A stretch of DNA of 64,000 nucleotides from Bifidobacterium apousia (GCF_007559275.1 NZ_VMHK01000002.1:186001-250000); one strand, 5' to 3'. Shown: positions 1-9,143, counted from the stretch's first letter. The notes: generated by a model from the sequence alone, not told the origin. Made by a program: numbers and translations.

Positions 1-536
1 ATGTCATGGGTGACGACAGACCCCGCTCCGATGACGGCCCCACGGCCAATCCGCACTCCTCCCAGGACGACCACGTGGCCACCCAGCCAGGCACCCTGGC
101 AGATTTCGATGGGTCGGGCCTGGCAGGCGCCAGCCTTCCGTTCCTCATAGTCCAGGGCATGGTTGGTGCAGAAGAGCCCTGCGCCGGGGCCTATCCACAC
201 GTTCCTGCCTATGGTGATCGGAGCGTTGTCCAGCATGACGGCTCCATAATTGATCAGCGTCTGGCTGCCAATTCGTATGTTGCAACCGACTTCGCATCTG
301 AAGTCGGGATTGATGACGACATCCTGCTCTACCCGGCCCAGCAGGTCTTCCAGAATCCGTCGGCGTTCCTGCTTCTGTCCGGGGCCGGTCCTGTTGTATT
401 CAAGGAAGAGATTCTCGGCCCGTTCCCTTTGGCGATCGATGTCGGGATGGGTGTCCTGATAGACCTGGCCGGATACCATCCGCTCCCATTCGATTCGGCC
501 GGTCCGGCTCATTCCCGCCGTCACATCGTCAGTCAT
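1..536 (-). CDS. Sugar O-acetyltransferase, hexapeptide-repeat family (partial, 3' end off window)
   Basis: The minus-strand reading frame runs off the left edge, so about 178 residues are visible and the C-terminus is missing. It resembles maltose/galactoside O-acetyltransferases (Maa/LacA), which acetylate sugars with acetyl-CoA in the cytoplasm. An N-terminal Mac-type segment is followed by left-handed beta-helix hexapeptide repeats such as INYGAVM, ITIGRNVWIGPGAG and VVLGGVRIGRGAVIGAGSVV. The motif FCTNHALDYEER includes the expected catalytic His in TNH. The start ATG is preceded by GGAAGG at good spacing. It lies 30 bp downstream of ilvN in the same direction, so it could be cotranscribed, although no functional link to branched-chain amino acid synthesis is apparent. 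The substrate cannot be told from sequence. Confidence 0.88.
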   Translation of the reverse strand, partial: MTDDVTAGMSRTGRIEWERMVSGQVYQDTHPDIDRQRERAENLFLEYNRTGPGQKQERRRILEDLLGRVEQDVVINPDFRCEVGCNIRIGSQTLINYGAVMLDNAPITIGRNVWIGPGAGLFCTNHALDYEERKAGACQARPIEICQGAWLGGHVVVLGGVRIGRGAVIGAGSVVTHD

Positions 537-566
537 GCGCACCGCCTTCCAGGATAACGGGTTGAG

Positions 567-1121
567 TCAGCGGTCGGTGATCTGGGAGCCCAGCACCTTC
601 TCGCTCAGGGCCCGGGGTCCCCGAGTCACGGCCACGGCGCCCGACCTGACCAGCTCGATGATGCCGAAGGGCTGCAGCAACCGCAGCAGGGCTTCCAACT
701 TGCCTTCGGCCCCGGTGGCTTCGATGGTCAGGGACTCGGGGTGGACGTCGACTACGCGTACGCGGAAGAGTTTGACGATCTCCAGCACGTCGGAGCGGTT
801 GCGTTCGTTGGCTTTGACCTTGATCATGACCAGTTCGCGTTCCACGGCCTCGTCGCCCTTGAGTTCGACGATCTTGAGGACATGCAGGAGCTTGTTGAGC
901 TGCTTGATGATCTGTTCCAGAGGGACGGCTTCCACATCTGCTGTGACCGTGATCCGGGAGATGTCGTCTCGCTCAGTGGACGAGACGGACAGGGAGTTGA
1001 TGTTGAAGGCGCGCCGGGCGAACAGGCCGGCCACCCTTGCCAGGACGCCGGGGCGGTTCTCGACCAGAACGGAAAGGGTGTGCCGTTCGGAACCGGGCTT
1101 GGATGCTGGATAATTGGCCAT
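567..1121 (-). CDS. ilvN: Acetolactate synthase small (regulatory) subunit
   Basis: This 184-residue protein is the regulatory subunit of acetohydroxyacid synthase, the first common step of valine, leucine and isoleucine synthesis. The N-terminal ACT domain (about residues 12-85) shows the typical HTLSVLVENRPGVLARVAGL and FNINSLSVSSTE strings that form the valine-binding, feedback-sensing fold. A second ACT-like domain follows (ERELVMIKVKA, then TGAEGKLEALLRLL and GIIELVRSGAVAVTRG). The length is normal for the family. It starts 14 bp after the ilvB stop, so the two subunits form an ilvBN operon. Confidence 0.97.
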   Translation of the reverse strand: MANYPASKPGSERHTLSVLVENRPGVLARVAGLFARRAFNINSLSVSSTERDDISRITVTADVEAVPLEQIIKQLNKLLHVLKIVELKGDEAVERELVMIKVKANERNRSDVLEIVKLFRVRVVDVHPESLTIEATGAEGKLEALLRLLQPFGIIELVRSGAVAVTRGPRALSEKVLGSQITDR

Positions 1122-1135
1122 GTGGTGCCCCTTTC

Positions 1136-3076
1136 CTACTTGTTCATGCGACCGGCGGCGTCGCTGGCCATGGCTGCCCGATCGGCTCCGGTCTGCTCAT
1201 GCGGCTCGGGCTGCTCCTGCTCAGGACGGATGCCGGCCAGGGGCTGCACGCCCGGCTTGTAGATGATGGTGTCGTTGGAGGCGCCTGCCGGGACCATGGG
1301 CCATACCATGGCATCCTTCCAGACGCGGAAGTCGATCAGGACCGGTCGGTCGGTCACTGCGTTGGCCTTATCGATGGCCTCCAGGGCCTGTTCCTGGGTA
1401 AAAGCCCGCAGTCCCAGGCAGCCATAGGCCTCGGCCAGTTTGACGAAGTCGGGGATGCCGTTGCCGTCTGTGGGCTTGGCGCCGCCGTCCTCCAGGTTGG
1501 TCTGGGAGTAGTGGCTGCCGTAGAAGAGGGTCTGCCACTGACGGACCATGCCGTAGACCGAGTTGTTGAGTATGGCGATGCGGATGGGCAGTCCCGCCTG
1601 CCCGGCCGTGGCCAGCTCCTCGGAGGTCATCTGGAAGGAGCCGTCCCCGTCAATCAGCCAGACGGGCCGCGGATCCTCCTCTTCCCTGGTGCCGATGGCT
1701 GTTCCTATCGCGGCGGGCAGGCCGTAGCCCATGGTCCCCAGCCCGCAGGAGGAGACCCAGGAGCGGGTGCGTTCGAAGTCGATGAACTGGCTGGCCCACA
1801 TCTGGTGCTGGCCCACGCCGGATACCCAGATAGTATCCGGATCGGCCTTGTTGCTCAGGGTCTGGACCACCCACTGGGGGGCCAGGGTGCCGTCCGGGCT
1901 GGGCTCAAAGGTGGTGGGGTAGTCGTGCCGCCAGCCGTCGATCAGCCGCCACCAGGGCTTGAGGTCGGGCTTGCCCCAGGTGCGTTGGGCCGCCTTGAGC
2001 GCCGGGATCAGATCGTCCAGTACCTGGCCCACGTCCCCGACGATGGGTACATCAGCCTGCCGGTTCTTGCCGATTTCGGCCGGGTCGATGTCGATGTGGA
2101 TGACCCGAGCCACCGGGGCGAAGTCCTCCAGGCTGCCGGTCACCCTGTCGTCGAAGCGAGTGCCCACGGCCACCAGCAGGTCGGAGTGCTGGATGGCCCC
2201 GTTGGCGGCCACCGTGCCGTGCATGCCGGGCATTCCCAGAACTGCTGGATCGGAGTCGGGTACGATGCCTCGCGCAGGCAGGGTGGTGACCATGGGGGCA
2301 CCGGTAGCTCGGACGAGTTCTTGGACCTGCCGACGGGCGTCGGACCGGACTGCGCCGCCGCCCACATAGAGGACCGGTCTGTGCGACTGGACCAGGAGCC
2401 GGGCGGCATCGTCCAGGACGTGCCCGTGGGCCCGCGTCACCGGGTTGTAGCCGGGCAGAATCATCTCCTGGGGCCAGGAGTAAAGCATTTTGCCGTTCTG
2501 GGCCGTCTTGCTCAGATCCACCACCACCGGGCCGGGCCTTCCCGAGCGGGCGATGTGGTAGGCCTCGGTCATGACACGGGGGATGTCCTGGGCCTTGGTC
2601 ACCAGATAGGAGTGTTTGGCGACCGGGTAGGTGATGCCCACGATGTCGGCTTCCTGGAAGGCATCGGTGCCGATGGAGTCCACACCCACCTGGCCGGTCA
2701 CCACTACCAGGGGAACCGAGTCCATCATGGCATCGGCTATGGGGGTGACCATGTTGGTGGCCCCGGGTCCGGAGGTCACCAGGCAGACCCCCACCTTGCC
2801 CGTGGAGACGGCGTAGCCCTCGGCTGCGTGGCCGGCTGCCTGCTCGTGGCGGGTCAGTGTGAAGCTGAAGCGCACTTGCTCGTCAATGGCGTCGTAGGCG
2901 GGCAGAATAGCGCCTCCTGGAACGCCGAAGACCTGGGTGACACCCAGATCCTCCAGGGACCGAATCAGCGCCTGGGCTCCCGTCATGGGCTCGCCCTGGG
3001 CGGGGACATCCTTGTCGTCATGGTCCCAGTTCTTGGGTACCGAGCTGAATGCTTGCAGAGGTGTCGGCAGACTCAT
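1136..3076 (-). CDS. ilvB: Acetolactate synthase large (catalytic) subunit
   Basis: The 646-residue catalytic subunit condenses two pyruvates, or pyruvate and 2-oxobutyrate, using thiamine diphosphate, FAD and Mg2+. The N-terminal ThDP-binding domain has the catalytic Glu in the family context (RHEQAAGHAAEGYA). The FAD-type central domain contains VAVGTRFDDRVTGSLEDFAP. The C-terminal ThDP domain has the motif GDGSFQMTSEELATA followed by NNSVYGMVRQWQ. The frame is open further upstream to about 3325, but the ATG at 3076 is chosen. It follows AGAGGAAAC, it matches the family N-terminus, and the upstream stretch is Arg/Pro-rich and non-homologous. The 5' region contains a strong hairpin (see 3181-3215). 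Confidence 0.96.
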   Translation of the reverse strand: MSLPTPLQAFSSVPKNWDHDDKDVPAQGEPMTGAQALIRSLEDLGVTQVFGVPGGAILPAYDAIDEQVRFSFTLTRHEQAAGHAAEGYAVSTGKVGVCLVTSGPGATNMVTPIADAMMDSVPLVVVTGQVGVDSIGTDAFQEADIVGITYPVAKHSYLVTKAQDIPRVMTEAYHIARSGRPGPVVVDLSKTAQNGKMLYSWPQEMILPGYNPVTRAHGHVLDDAARLLVQSHRPVLYVGGGAVRSDARRQVQELVRATGAPMVTTLPARGIVPDSDPAVLGMPGMHGTVAANGAIQHSDLLVAVGTRFDDRVTGSLEDFAPVARVIHIDIDPAEIGKNRQADVPIVGDVGQVLDDLIPALKAAQRTWGKPDLKPWWRLIDGWRHDYPTTFEPSPDGTLAPQWVVQTLSNKADPDTIWVSGVGQHQMWASQFIDFERTRSWVSSCGLGTMGYGLPAAIGTAIGTREEEDPRPVWLIDGDGSFQMTSEELATAGQAGLPIRIAILNNSVYGMVRQWQTLFYGSHYSQTNLEDGGAKPTDGNGIPDFVKLAEAYGCLGLRAFTQEQALEAIDKANAVTDRPVLIDFRVWKDAMVWPMVPAGASNDTIIYKPGVQPLAGIRPEQEQPEPHEQTGADRAAMASDAAGRMNK

Positions 3077-3180
3077 GTTTCCTCTCGACCTCCAGACTGC
3101 GCGCCGACCTGCGGCCGTGCATGTCGAAATACGAACCTGTCGGAGCGTCGGCGGGGTGGGCGGACGATTCCCGATCAGGA

Positions 3181-3215
3181 GGAGGCACCTGTGCCGTTCG
3201 TGACGGCGTGCCTCC
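3181..3215 (-). promoter_or_regulatory. Hairpin in the ilvB 5' leader
   Basis: On the minus strand, GGAGGCAC pairs perfectly with GTGCCTCC, and inside it GCCGT pairs with ACGGC. This gives a 13-bp interrupted stem about 105 nt upstream of the ilvB start. There is no U-run directly after it. ilvBN operons are often controlled by leader structures, so this may be an attenuation or antitermination element, but no convincing Ile/Val/Leu-rich leader peptide was recognised. Confidence 0.4.
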
Positions 3216-3293
3216 GGGTTATGCCCATAGTCTAAACAGGGGTCTGGTCGGGGCGTTGGCGCAGTACCGCATGCCGGAATTCCGTCTGAGATC

Positions 3294-4094
3294 TCAGGAG
3301 GATTGCTCGGCGCGCAGGGTCGCAAGCAGATCCTGGTCGTCCAGCCGATTCCACCCTTGGGCGGCAGCAGCCAGCTGGGCCTTCCGCTTGCTGCTGGCCT
3401 GGCCCTTGCCGATCACGGTCCCGCCGTCCTCCAGGCGCAGTTCGGCGGTGAAGACTTGGGCGTATTCCGGCCCGGAGACCGCCATGGCGTACCGGGGCTC
3501 GCCCAGGCCCAGCTTGTGGGCCTTGACGGTGATCGAGGTCTTCCAATCCAGTGCCGGTCCCTCAGTGGCCACTTCGGCCAGGGTGTCGTCAAGAAGGGTA
3601 TGGACGGTGGTCCTGGCCCCCTCGATGCCGTGCTCCACGAAGACCGACCCGATCAGCGATTCGACGGTGTCGCAGAGTATGGAGTCCTTGTCAGCCCCGC
3701 CGTTTTCGCTCTCTCCGCGGCCCAGAAGAATATACCGGCCCAGGTGCAGTTTCTCCCGGGCGATGGCCGACAGGGCCTCCTCGGAGACCGCTTTGGCCCG
3801 CATCTTGGCCAACTGGCCCTCGGTCATGTCTGGATGAACCTTGTACAGGGTCTCAGTGGCCACTAATTCCAGAACCGCGTCGCCCAGGAACTCCAGCCGT
3901 TCGTTGTTGGGCATGCCCGGGTGCTCATGGGCGAAGGAGCGATGGGTCAGGGCGTGTACCAGCAGCTCCGGGCTGATCCTGCCGCCCAAGGCCTGGAAGA
4001 GCTCCTCAGCCGCCTGGTTGCCGGAGTCCACTTGCTCCTGTTCCTCCTGCCGCATGTGGTCTTCCTGATCCTTCCTGGAGTGCCCTGTCTGCAT
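3294..4094 (-). CDS. rnc: Ribonuclease III
   Basis: RNase III cleaves double-stranded RNA in rRNA maturation and mRNA turnover. The catalytic domain carries the signature NERLEFLGDAVLELV, and the second acidic cluster is visible as DTVESLIGSVFVEHG. A C-terminal double-stranded RNA-binding domain (DWKTSITVKAHK through ASSKRKAQLAAAAQGW) follows. At 266 residues it is of normal length with a short polar N-terminal extension. The ATG at 4094 follows AGAAGGGCT. A second ATG at 4055 also has a good ribosome binding site (AGGAAGACC) and would give a more typical start, so the exact start is uncertain. A terminator separates it from rpmF upstream. Confidence 0.95.
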   Translation of the reverse strand: MQTGHSRKDQEDHMRQEEQEQVDSGNQAAEELFQALGGRISPELLVHALTHRSFAHEHPGMPNNERLEFLGDAVLELVATETLYKVHPDMTEGQLAKMRAKAVSEEALSAIAREKLHLGRYILLGRGESENGGADKDSILCDTVESLIGSVFVEHGIEGARTTVHTLLDDTLAEVATEGPALDWKTSITVKAHKLGLGEPRYAMAVSGPEYAQVFTAELRLEDGGTVIGKGQASSKRKAQLAAAAQGWNRLDDQDLLATLRAEQSS

Positions 4095-4137
4095 AGCCCT
4101 TCTCGCTTTCTCGGCCTTGCCGTCTGATGATATGGAA

Positions 4138-4172
4138 AAACCCCTGCCACCCGTCGATGGCCGGGGTTTTCT
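4138..4172 (-). terminator. Rho-independent terminator after rpmF
   Basis: AAAACCCC and GGGGTTTT flank a loop of about 18 nt, just downstream of the rpmF stop and upstream of rnc. The A/T flanks make it usable on either strand, but the neighbouring genes place it as the end of the coaD-sepIVA-DUF177-rpmF transcript. Confidence 0.7.
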
Positions 4173-4197
4173 CATTGCGTGTCGATCGCCGATTGGC

Positions 4198-4392
4198 TCA
4201 CTTGCTGAACTGCGAGCGAATGGCGTCGCGGTAGACGCGCCCACGGTACATGCCGCAGCTGGGGCATGCCATGTGCGGCAGCGCAGGAGCTCCGCAGTTG
4301 GGGCAGGTCACCGTAGCGGCGGCCTGGGTCTTCCAGTTGGCGCGCCGGGAATGGGTGTTGGCGCGCGAGGTCTTGTACTTTGGCAGTGCCAT
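4198..4392 (-). CDS. rpmF: 50S ribosomal protein L32
   Basis: A 64-residue large-subunit ribosomal protein. It begins [20 protein letters not shown], typical of L32, and has the CPNC / CPSC zinc-ribbon pairs ([21 protein letters not shown]). It follows the DUF177 gene, the near-universal bacterial neighbour of rpmF, with a 64-bp gap. Confidence 0.98.
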   Translation of the reverse strand: MALPKYKTSRANTHSRRANWKTQAAATVTCPNCGAPALPHMACPSCGMYRGRVYRDAIRSQFSK

Positions 4393-4456
4393 ATTGTCCT
4401 CTGTTTCGATCGAATACTTCGAGCTTAAGCGTAGAGCAGTCTACCGCAACCTCCGG

Positions 4457-5077
4457 TCATTCGCCAGCCTGGCCGTTGTTGCCGGGGTTCTCCTCCTGCT
4501 CCAGACGCTGCTTGAGTCCCTCCAGGGCCGCCCAGCGGTCGTCCATTATCTCGTGGTGGTGATCGGGATGGTCGTTCAGATCCATGCCGCACTGGGGGCA
4601 CAGGCCTCGGCAGTCGGGTCGGCACAGGGGTTGCAGGGGCAGGGCCTCCACCAGGGTGTCACGCAGCAGGGCTTCCAAGTCCATGAAAGCGCCCCCGCTG
4701 GCCAGAGGATAGGTCTGGCCGCTGGCCTCCTCCTGCTCGGCCAGAATCTCCTCCTTGCCATGGGTTGGCTCCGGTTCGGGATCCTTGTAGGGGAAGAAGA
4801 CCACCGGATCGTCCTGGATGCTGGTATCCACAGGCCTCAGGCAGCGCGTGCATTCGGTCTTCAGCGGTACGCTGATGTGGGCCTGCAACAAGAGTCCATC
4901 CACCAGGGAGTCGATGTCGCCCTCCACATGCACGGGTGTTCCTGCCGGGATGCCCACTACCTGGTCGCCGATGCCCTCCGGAGCTGGAAAATCACGGTCC
5001 ACCCGGGTGCTCTGCCCTGCCCGCGTTGACACTTGGGCCACTGAAACCGCCCAGGGGGAATCCTCCGGTCTGCTCAT
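4457..5077 (-). CDS. YceD/DUF177 family protein
   Basis: A 206-residue member of the YceD (DUF177) family, whose genes sit directly before rpmF across bacteria. Plant and bacterial relatives are linked to 23S rRNA accumulation. The family core is visible as TECTRCLRPVDTSIQDDPVVFFP, and near the C-terminus as LPLQPLCRPDCRGLCPQCGMDLN, with CRxDCxGLCxxCG cysteines that may bind metal. The start overlaps the stop of the SepIVA-like gene by four bases (ATGA), showing translational coupling. Confidence 0.93.
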   Translation of the reverse strand: MSRPEDSPWAVSVAQVSTRAGQSTRVDRDFPAPEGIGDQVVGIPAGTPVHVEGDIDSLVDGLLLQAHISVPLKTECTRCLRPVDTSIQDDPVVFFPYKDPEPEPTHGKEEILAEQEEASGQTYPLASGGAFMDLEALLRDTLVEALPLQPLCRPDCRGLCPQCGMDLNDHPDHHHEIMDDRWAALEGLKQRLEQEENPGNNGQAGE

Positions 5078-5766
5078 CCCTGCGTCTCCTTTCCCTGGTC
5101 CGAGACTGACGCGTTCATGCTACGCGCTGCCTCCTGCTCACGCTGCTGGAGAACCTCCAGGCCGGCACGCACATCCTGGCTCATCTTGCCCAGCTGGGTG
5201 TCAAGCTCGCCCATGACCTGGGCGGCATACCCATCGGCTCCCTGGACCAGACGGTCTGCCTGGGCCTGGGCCGTGTCGATGATGGTCTGGGCCTTCTGTC
5301 GGGCTATGGCCACCACATTCTCCTGGCCGGCCAGGAAGCGGGCCTGCTCGCCGGCCTCCTTGACGATGTCTGCAGCCCGGCTCTGGGCGTCGGACATGGT
5401 GGCGTTGGCCTGGGTCTGCGCCGTATTCAGCCTACGCTCCGCCTCCCTCATGAGCGCCGAGGCTCGCTCCAGCTGCACTGGCAGCATTTTCTTGAGCTCG
5501 TTGAGGTCGTCGGCCAGCTCGTCTCGGTCAACCTTGACCAGTCCCGGACTGAAAATGGGGGCCTTGGCCTCATCCAGCATGGCCTGGATCCGATCGATGA
5601 TGTCATAGACGGTGGTGAATTCCGATCGGGGGTTCCCGCTCTCGTTGCGGTCCTCCTGCAGGTCGGGCAGGTCCTTCATGTCGACTGCTGGCTTGGGCGC
5701 GCTCGCTCTGGTCGAGTCGTCGATAGGCTCGTCATCGTCCCTTTCCTGGGTCTGCTCGTTCATCAT
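5074..5766 (-). CDS. SepIVA-like DivIVA-domain coiled-coil protein
   Basis: A 230-residue cytoplasmic protein with an acidic N-terminal tail (about 1-50) and a long Ala/Gln/Glu-rich coiled coil (about 80-220). The segment [21 protein letters not shown] resembles the N-terminal part of mycobacterial SepIVA, and its place between coaD and DUF177-rpmF is the same as that of mycobacterial sepIVA. Proteins of this type act in septation and in coordinating wall growth. The assignment rests on the coiled-coil pattern plus gene order, not on a catalytic motif. Coding is coupled on both sides by four-base ATGA overlaps. Confidence 0.75.
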   Translation of the reverse strand: MMNEQTQERDDDEPIDDSTRASAPKPAVDMKDLPDLQEDRNESGNPRSEFTTVYDIIDRIQAMLDEAKAPIFSPGLVKVDRDELADDLNELKKMLPVQLERASALMREAERRLNTAQTQANATMSDAQSRAADIVKEAGEQARFLAGQENVVAIARQKAQTIIDTAQAQADRLVQGADGYAAQVMGELDTQLGKMSQDVRAGLEVLQQREQEAARSMNASVSDQGKETQG

Positions 5767-6272
5767 TGGCTCTTTTCCGTGTGCGGTGTGTCCCTGTGCA
5801 ATGTGTCTATCAGTGCATCCACGACGCTGTCAGGGACCATGCCGGTGATGTCCCCTCCATGTCTGGCTACGTCCTTGACGATGGTGCTGGAGATATGCTC
5901 CCGCACCGGATCGGCTGGCAGGAAGAGCGTTTCCACCCCGGACAGCTTGCGATTGACCAGGGCCATGCCCAGCTCGGCCTCATAGTCCCCGTTCTGCCTG
6001 AGTCCCTTGACGATGACCGAGGCGCCCACCTTGCGGCAGTAGTCGGTGATCAGGCCGTCGGTAGAGGCTACGGTGATGTTCGGGTATCCGTCCTCGTCCA
6101 GGGCCCGGCGGATCATGGCCACCCGCTCCTGTTCGCTGAACATGGGGGTCTTGGCGGCATTGACGGCCACAACCACGTGGACCGTCTCGAAGAAGCAGGC
6201 GCAGCGTTCGATCACGTCCATGTGGCCGGAGGTGACCGGATCGTATGAGCCAGGGCATACAGCGATAGTCAT
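5763..6272 (-). CDS. coaD: Phosphopantetheine adenylyltransferase
   Basis: CoaD transfers AMP from ATP to 4'-phosphopantetheine, the penultimate step of coenzyme A synthesis. The 169 residues have the expected length. The nucleotidyltransferase motif is present as [16 protein letters not shown] (T/HxGH type), as are [20 protein letters not shown] and the C-terminal [23 protein letters not shown]. It is the first gene of a coupled operon with the SepIVA-like gene, DUF177 and rpmF. It is divergent from the DUF3039 gene, so a promoter should lie within 6273-6325. Confidence 0.97.
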   Translation of the reverse strand: MTIAVCPGSYDPVTSGHMDVIERCACFFETVHVVVAVNAAKTPMFSEQERVAMIRRALDEDGYPNITVASTDGLITDYCRKVGASVIVKGLRQNGDYEAELGMALVNRKLSGVETLFLPADPVREHISSTIVKDVARHGGDITGMVPDSVVDALIDTLHRDTPHTEKSQ

Positions 6273-6325
6273 GATTCTCAGCGTAGCGCGTCATAGGGAG
6301 CGAACGTGCAGCTCGCCGCCGTACC

Positions 6326-6646
6326 ATGGATGTCATGACTGCAAGCAAGAGCATTCGCATGGAGGATCCGGAGCGGGAGCAGAACCCCGACCAGGGCACT
6401 GGCACGGCCGTGCTGGATCGTCCGGACACCGAGACCGCCGAGAAAACCCGGCTGAACGATCAGGGCGATGCCGACCGGTTCGCCCACTACGTCTCCCGTG
6501 AGCGCATCGCCGAGTCCAAGCTGACCGGCCGACCGGTCGTGGCCCTCTGCGGCAAGGTCTGGGTGCCCAAGCATGACCCCTCCCAGTATCCGGTCTGCCC
6601 GGACTGCAAGCGCATCTACGAGCAGATGACCGGCGGCAGCCACTGA
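6326..6646 (+). CDS. DUF3039 domain protein
   Basis: A 106-residue cytoplasmic protein matching the actinobacterial DUF3039 family of unknown function. An acidic, disordered N-terminus (1-50) is followed by the conserved core DADRFAHYVSRERIAESKLTG, PVVALCGKVWVP and VCPDCKRIYEQM. The Cys residues suggest a small zinc site. No clear Shine-Dalgarno precedes the ATG at 6326. An in-frame ATG at 6335 is an equally possible start. Confidence 0.85.
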   Translation: MDVMTASKSIRMEDPEREQNPDQGTGTAVLDRPDTETAEKTRLNDQGDADRFAHYVSRERIAESKLTGRPVVALCGKVWVPKHDPSQYPVCPDCKRIYEQMTGGSH

Positions 6647-6671
6647 GCGCTACTGAACGGTTCAGGCTGCT

Positions 6672-7691
6672 TCAGGACTGCTTGTCCAAGGCGATCCGGT
6701 CGATCATCTCCAGTTCTTCCTGGCTGAAGTCGGCCGACTGGACGGCCTTGAGATTGTCCAGGATCTGCTCGGGCTTGGAGGCGCCGATGAGCACCGAGGT
6801 GACAGCGGGGTCCCTGAGCAGCCAGGCCAGGGCCATTTCTGCCAGACTCTGGCCGCGTTGGTGGGCCAGATCGTTCAAATCCTGAATCTGCTTCAGCCGC
6901 CGGGGGGTCAACGCAGACTCTTTGAGGAAGCGGCCGTCGGCCCGAATCCGGCTGTCCTCGGGAATCCCGTGCAGGTAGCGATCGGTCAGCAGCCCCTGGG
7001 CCAGCGGGCTGAAAGTGATCAGTCCCTTCTTCTCTTTCATCACGGCCTCTTTGAGCCCGTTGTCCTCGATGGTTCTGTCGAAGATGGAGTAGCGGTTCTG
7101 GTTGATGACGAAGGGGACGTGCATCTCGGTCAGGATGGCCGCAGCCCGTGCCATGGTCGGCCCGTCGTAGTTGGACAGTCCCAGGTAGAGGGCCTTGCCG
7201 CTGGTGACCGCCTGGGCCAGAGCGCCCATGGTCTCTTCAAGAGGCGTGTCCGGGTCGGGGCGGTGGTGGTAGAAGATGTCCACATAGTCAAGTCCCAGCC
7301 GTTTCAGGCTCTGGTCCAGTCCGGACAGCAGATGCTTGCGTGAGCCGAGGTTTCCGTAAGGGCCAGGCCACATTTCATAGCCGGCCTTGGTGGAGATGAC
7401 CAGCTCCTGGCGGTGGCGGCTGAAGCACCGGCGCAGGATGATCCCCATGTTGCGCTCGGCGGCGCCCGGTTCAGGGCCGTAGTTGTCGGCCAGATCGAAG
7501 TGGGTGATGCCGTGGTCGAAGGCTGTCGTGCATAGTTCCTGCATACGATCCAGGGGCGTGGTGTCGCCGAAGTTGTGCCAGCAGCCCAGGCAGATGGGCG
7601 GCAGTTTCAGACCGCTGTCGCCACAGTGCCGGTAGGTTGTGGCATCGTATCGGCTCGGGTCGGGCTGGTAGGCTTCGGATTGTGTGCTCAT
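6672..7691 (-). CDS. Aldo/keto reductase, YghZ/Gpr-like
   Basis: A 339-residue NADPH-dependent aldo/keto reductase of the potassium-channel-beta-like branch that includes E. coli YghZ (L-glyceraldehyde 3-phosphate reductase). Visible are the catalytic Asp-Tyr pair in THFDLADNYGPEPGAAE, the Lys in VISTKAGYEMWPGPYG, the His in DIFYHHRPD, and the cofactor-binding SVLIGASKPEQILDNL. The barrel is complete. The start shares a base with the pncB stop (TGATG), so it is coupled to pncB. The physiological substrate is unknown, and detoxification of sugar-derived aldehydes is a guess. Confidence 0.92.
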   Translation of the reverse strand: MSTQSEAYQPDPSRYDATTYRHCGDSGLKLPPICLGCWHNFGDTTPLDRMQELCTTAFDHGITHFDLADNYGPEPGAAERNMGIILRRCFSRHRQELVISTKAGYEMWPGPYGNLGSRKHLLSGLDQSLKRLGLDYVDIFYHHRPDPDTPLEETMGALAQAVTSGKALYLGLSNYDGPTMARAAAILTEMHVPFVINQNRYSIFDRTIEDNGLKEAVMKEKKGLITFSPLAQGLLTDRYLHGIPEDSRIRADGRFLKESALTPRRLKQIQDLNDLAHQRGQSLAEMALAWLLRDPAVTSVLIGASKPEQILDNLKAVQSADFSQEELEMIDRIALDKQS

Positions 7692-9037
7692 CAGATGGTC
7701 CTCACTAGGGTGGGCAGGACCGGTTCGCCCTTCATCAGGCTGAGGGCGTTGATGGGCATCTCCTCCAGGGCCTTGGCCCGGTGCTCCCGGGCATCCAGGA
7801 CTGCCTGCTCGCCTTGGAACTCCGGCCTGCTTTGGCCATGGTCCACGTAGGTGACCAGCAGATCCCGCCAGTCCTGCTGGGGCGTAAAGGCTGCCAGCGC
7901 ATCCTCAGCACCCGAGATGATGTGCTCGGCATCGGCCACCCCGTTGTGATAGGAGCGGTAGGCCAGCTTGCGTCCCGGCACCGAGGCCTTGCCCACCGAC
8001 TTCTTGGCGACGGCCTGCATGACCCCGTCGGAGTTCTCGCGCTCGGTCAGCTTGTAGACCATGGCGCACGTGGGGGCTCCCGAACCGGTGACCAGCATGG
8101 TGCCCACCCCGTAGGAGTCCACTGGGGCATCCTGCAGGGAGGCGATGGCGTACTCGTCCAGATCATTGGTGACGGTGATGGTGGCCTTGGTGGCTCCCAG
8201 GGAGTCCAGTTGGGCGCGGACCTGCTGGGCCAGCGAGCCAAGGTCTCCGGAGTCGATGCGGACCCCGCCCAGCTCTGGTCCGGCCACATCGACGGCTGTC
8301 CTGACGGCCTCCTCGATGGAGTAGGTGTCGGTCAGCAGGGTGGTTCCCTTGCCCAAGGCCTGGATCTGCCCCTGGAAGGCCTCGCGTTCATTGTCATGAA
8401 GGAGGGTGAATGAATGGGCTGCGGTTCCGATGGCCTTGAAGCCGTATCGCTTGGCCGCCAGCAGGTTTGAGGTCCCTTGGAATCCGCCGACTATGGCCGC
8501 TCTGGCTGCTGCCACGGCTGCGTATTCGTTGGCCCGGCGCGCGCCCATGTCCATGCAGGGCCGGCCCTTGGCCGCGGTGACCATACGGGAGGCGGCCGAG
8601 GCCACGGCGGAGTCGTAGTTGAGTATGGACAGGATCAGGGTCTCCAGCAGGGTGCACTCGCCGAAGCCGCCTTCGACCTGCAGGATGGGGGAGTCGGGGA
8701 AGAATATCTCGCCCTCCCGGTAGCCGCGGATGGTTCCGGTGAAGCGGAAGTGTTCCAGCCAGTCGATGGTGGTCTGGCTGACGATGTGACGGTCGGACAG
8801 GAAGCGAAGCTCGTCCTCGCTGAGGTGGAAATCCGCCAGCGCATCCAGAATCCGCCCAGTGCCTGCCACCACTCCGTAGCGGCGCCCCGCCGGCAGGTGC
8901 CGAGTGTATACCTCGAAGACGGATCGTCGTCCGGCCGTACCGTCCTGCAAGGCGGCATCCAGCATGGTGTATTCATACATGTCGGTCATCAGAGCCGTAG
9001 AGGTTCCGGTGTCCTTGCTATTGTTTTCAGCGTTCAT
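7691..9037 (-). CDS. pncB: Nicotinate phosphoribosyltransferase
   Basis: PncB makes nicotinate mononucleotide from nicotinate and PRPP in NAD salvage. The 448-residue length is typical. Recognisable segments are ALMTDMYEYTMLDAAL, the family signature FGECTLLETLILSILNYDSAVASAA, DMGARRANEYAAVAAARAA, and the phosphate-binding region VRIDSGDLGSLAQQVRAQLD. The ATG is preceded by AGGGGAAGAT. It is divergent from the Pr6Pr gene. Confidence 0.97.
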   Translation of the reverse strand: MNAENNSKDTGTSTALMTDMYEYTMLDAALQDGTAGRRSVFEVYTRHLPAGRRYGVVAGTGRILDALADFHLSEDELRFLSDRHIVSQTTIDWLEHFRFTGTIRGYREGEIFFPDSPILQVEGGFGECTLLETLILSILNYDSAVASAASRMVTAAKGRPCMDMGARRANEYAAVAAARAAIVGGFQGTSNLLAAKRYGFKAIGTAAHSFTLLHDNEREAFQGQIQALGKGTTLLTDTYSIEEAVRTAVDVAGPELGGVRIDSGDLGSLAQQVRAQLDSLGATKATITVTNDLDEYAIASLQDAPVDSYGVGTMLVTGSGAPTCAMVYKLTERENSDGVMQAVAKKSVGKASVPGRKLAYRSYHNGVADAEHIISGAEDALAAFTPQQDWRDLLVTYVDHGQSRPEFQGEQAVLDAREHRAKALEEMPINALSLMKGEPVLPTLVRTI

Positions 9038-9143
9038 ATCTTCCCCTTTGTGGGTGGAAAAGCCCTTGGTTGGCCCCCAGTCTAATCCTCTGCCGACCTA
9101 CTGGCTCGCCCTGCCCTCCCAAGGTCGGGCTAAGCTGATCCGC

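Noticed and set aside
1037-3235. Very long plus-strand open frame opposite ilvB
   Set aside because: It is the antisense of a clear ilvB gene in GC-rich DNA, and the translation has no family resemblance.
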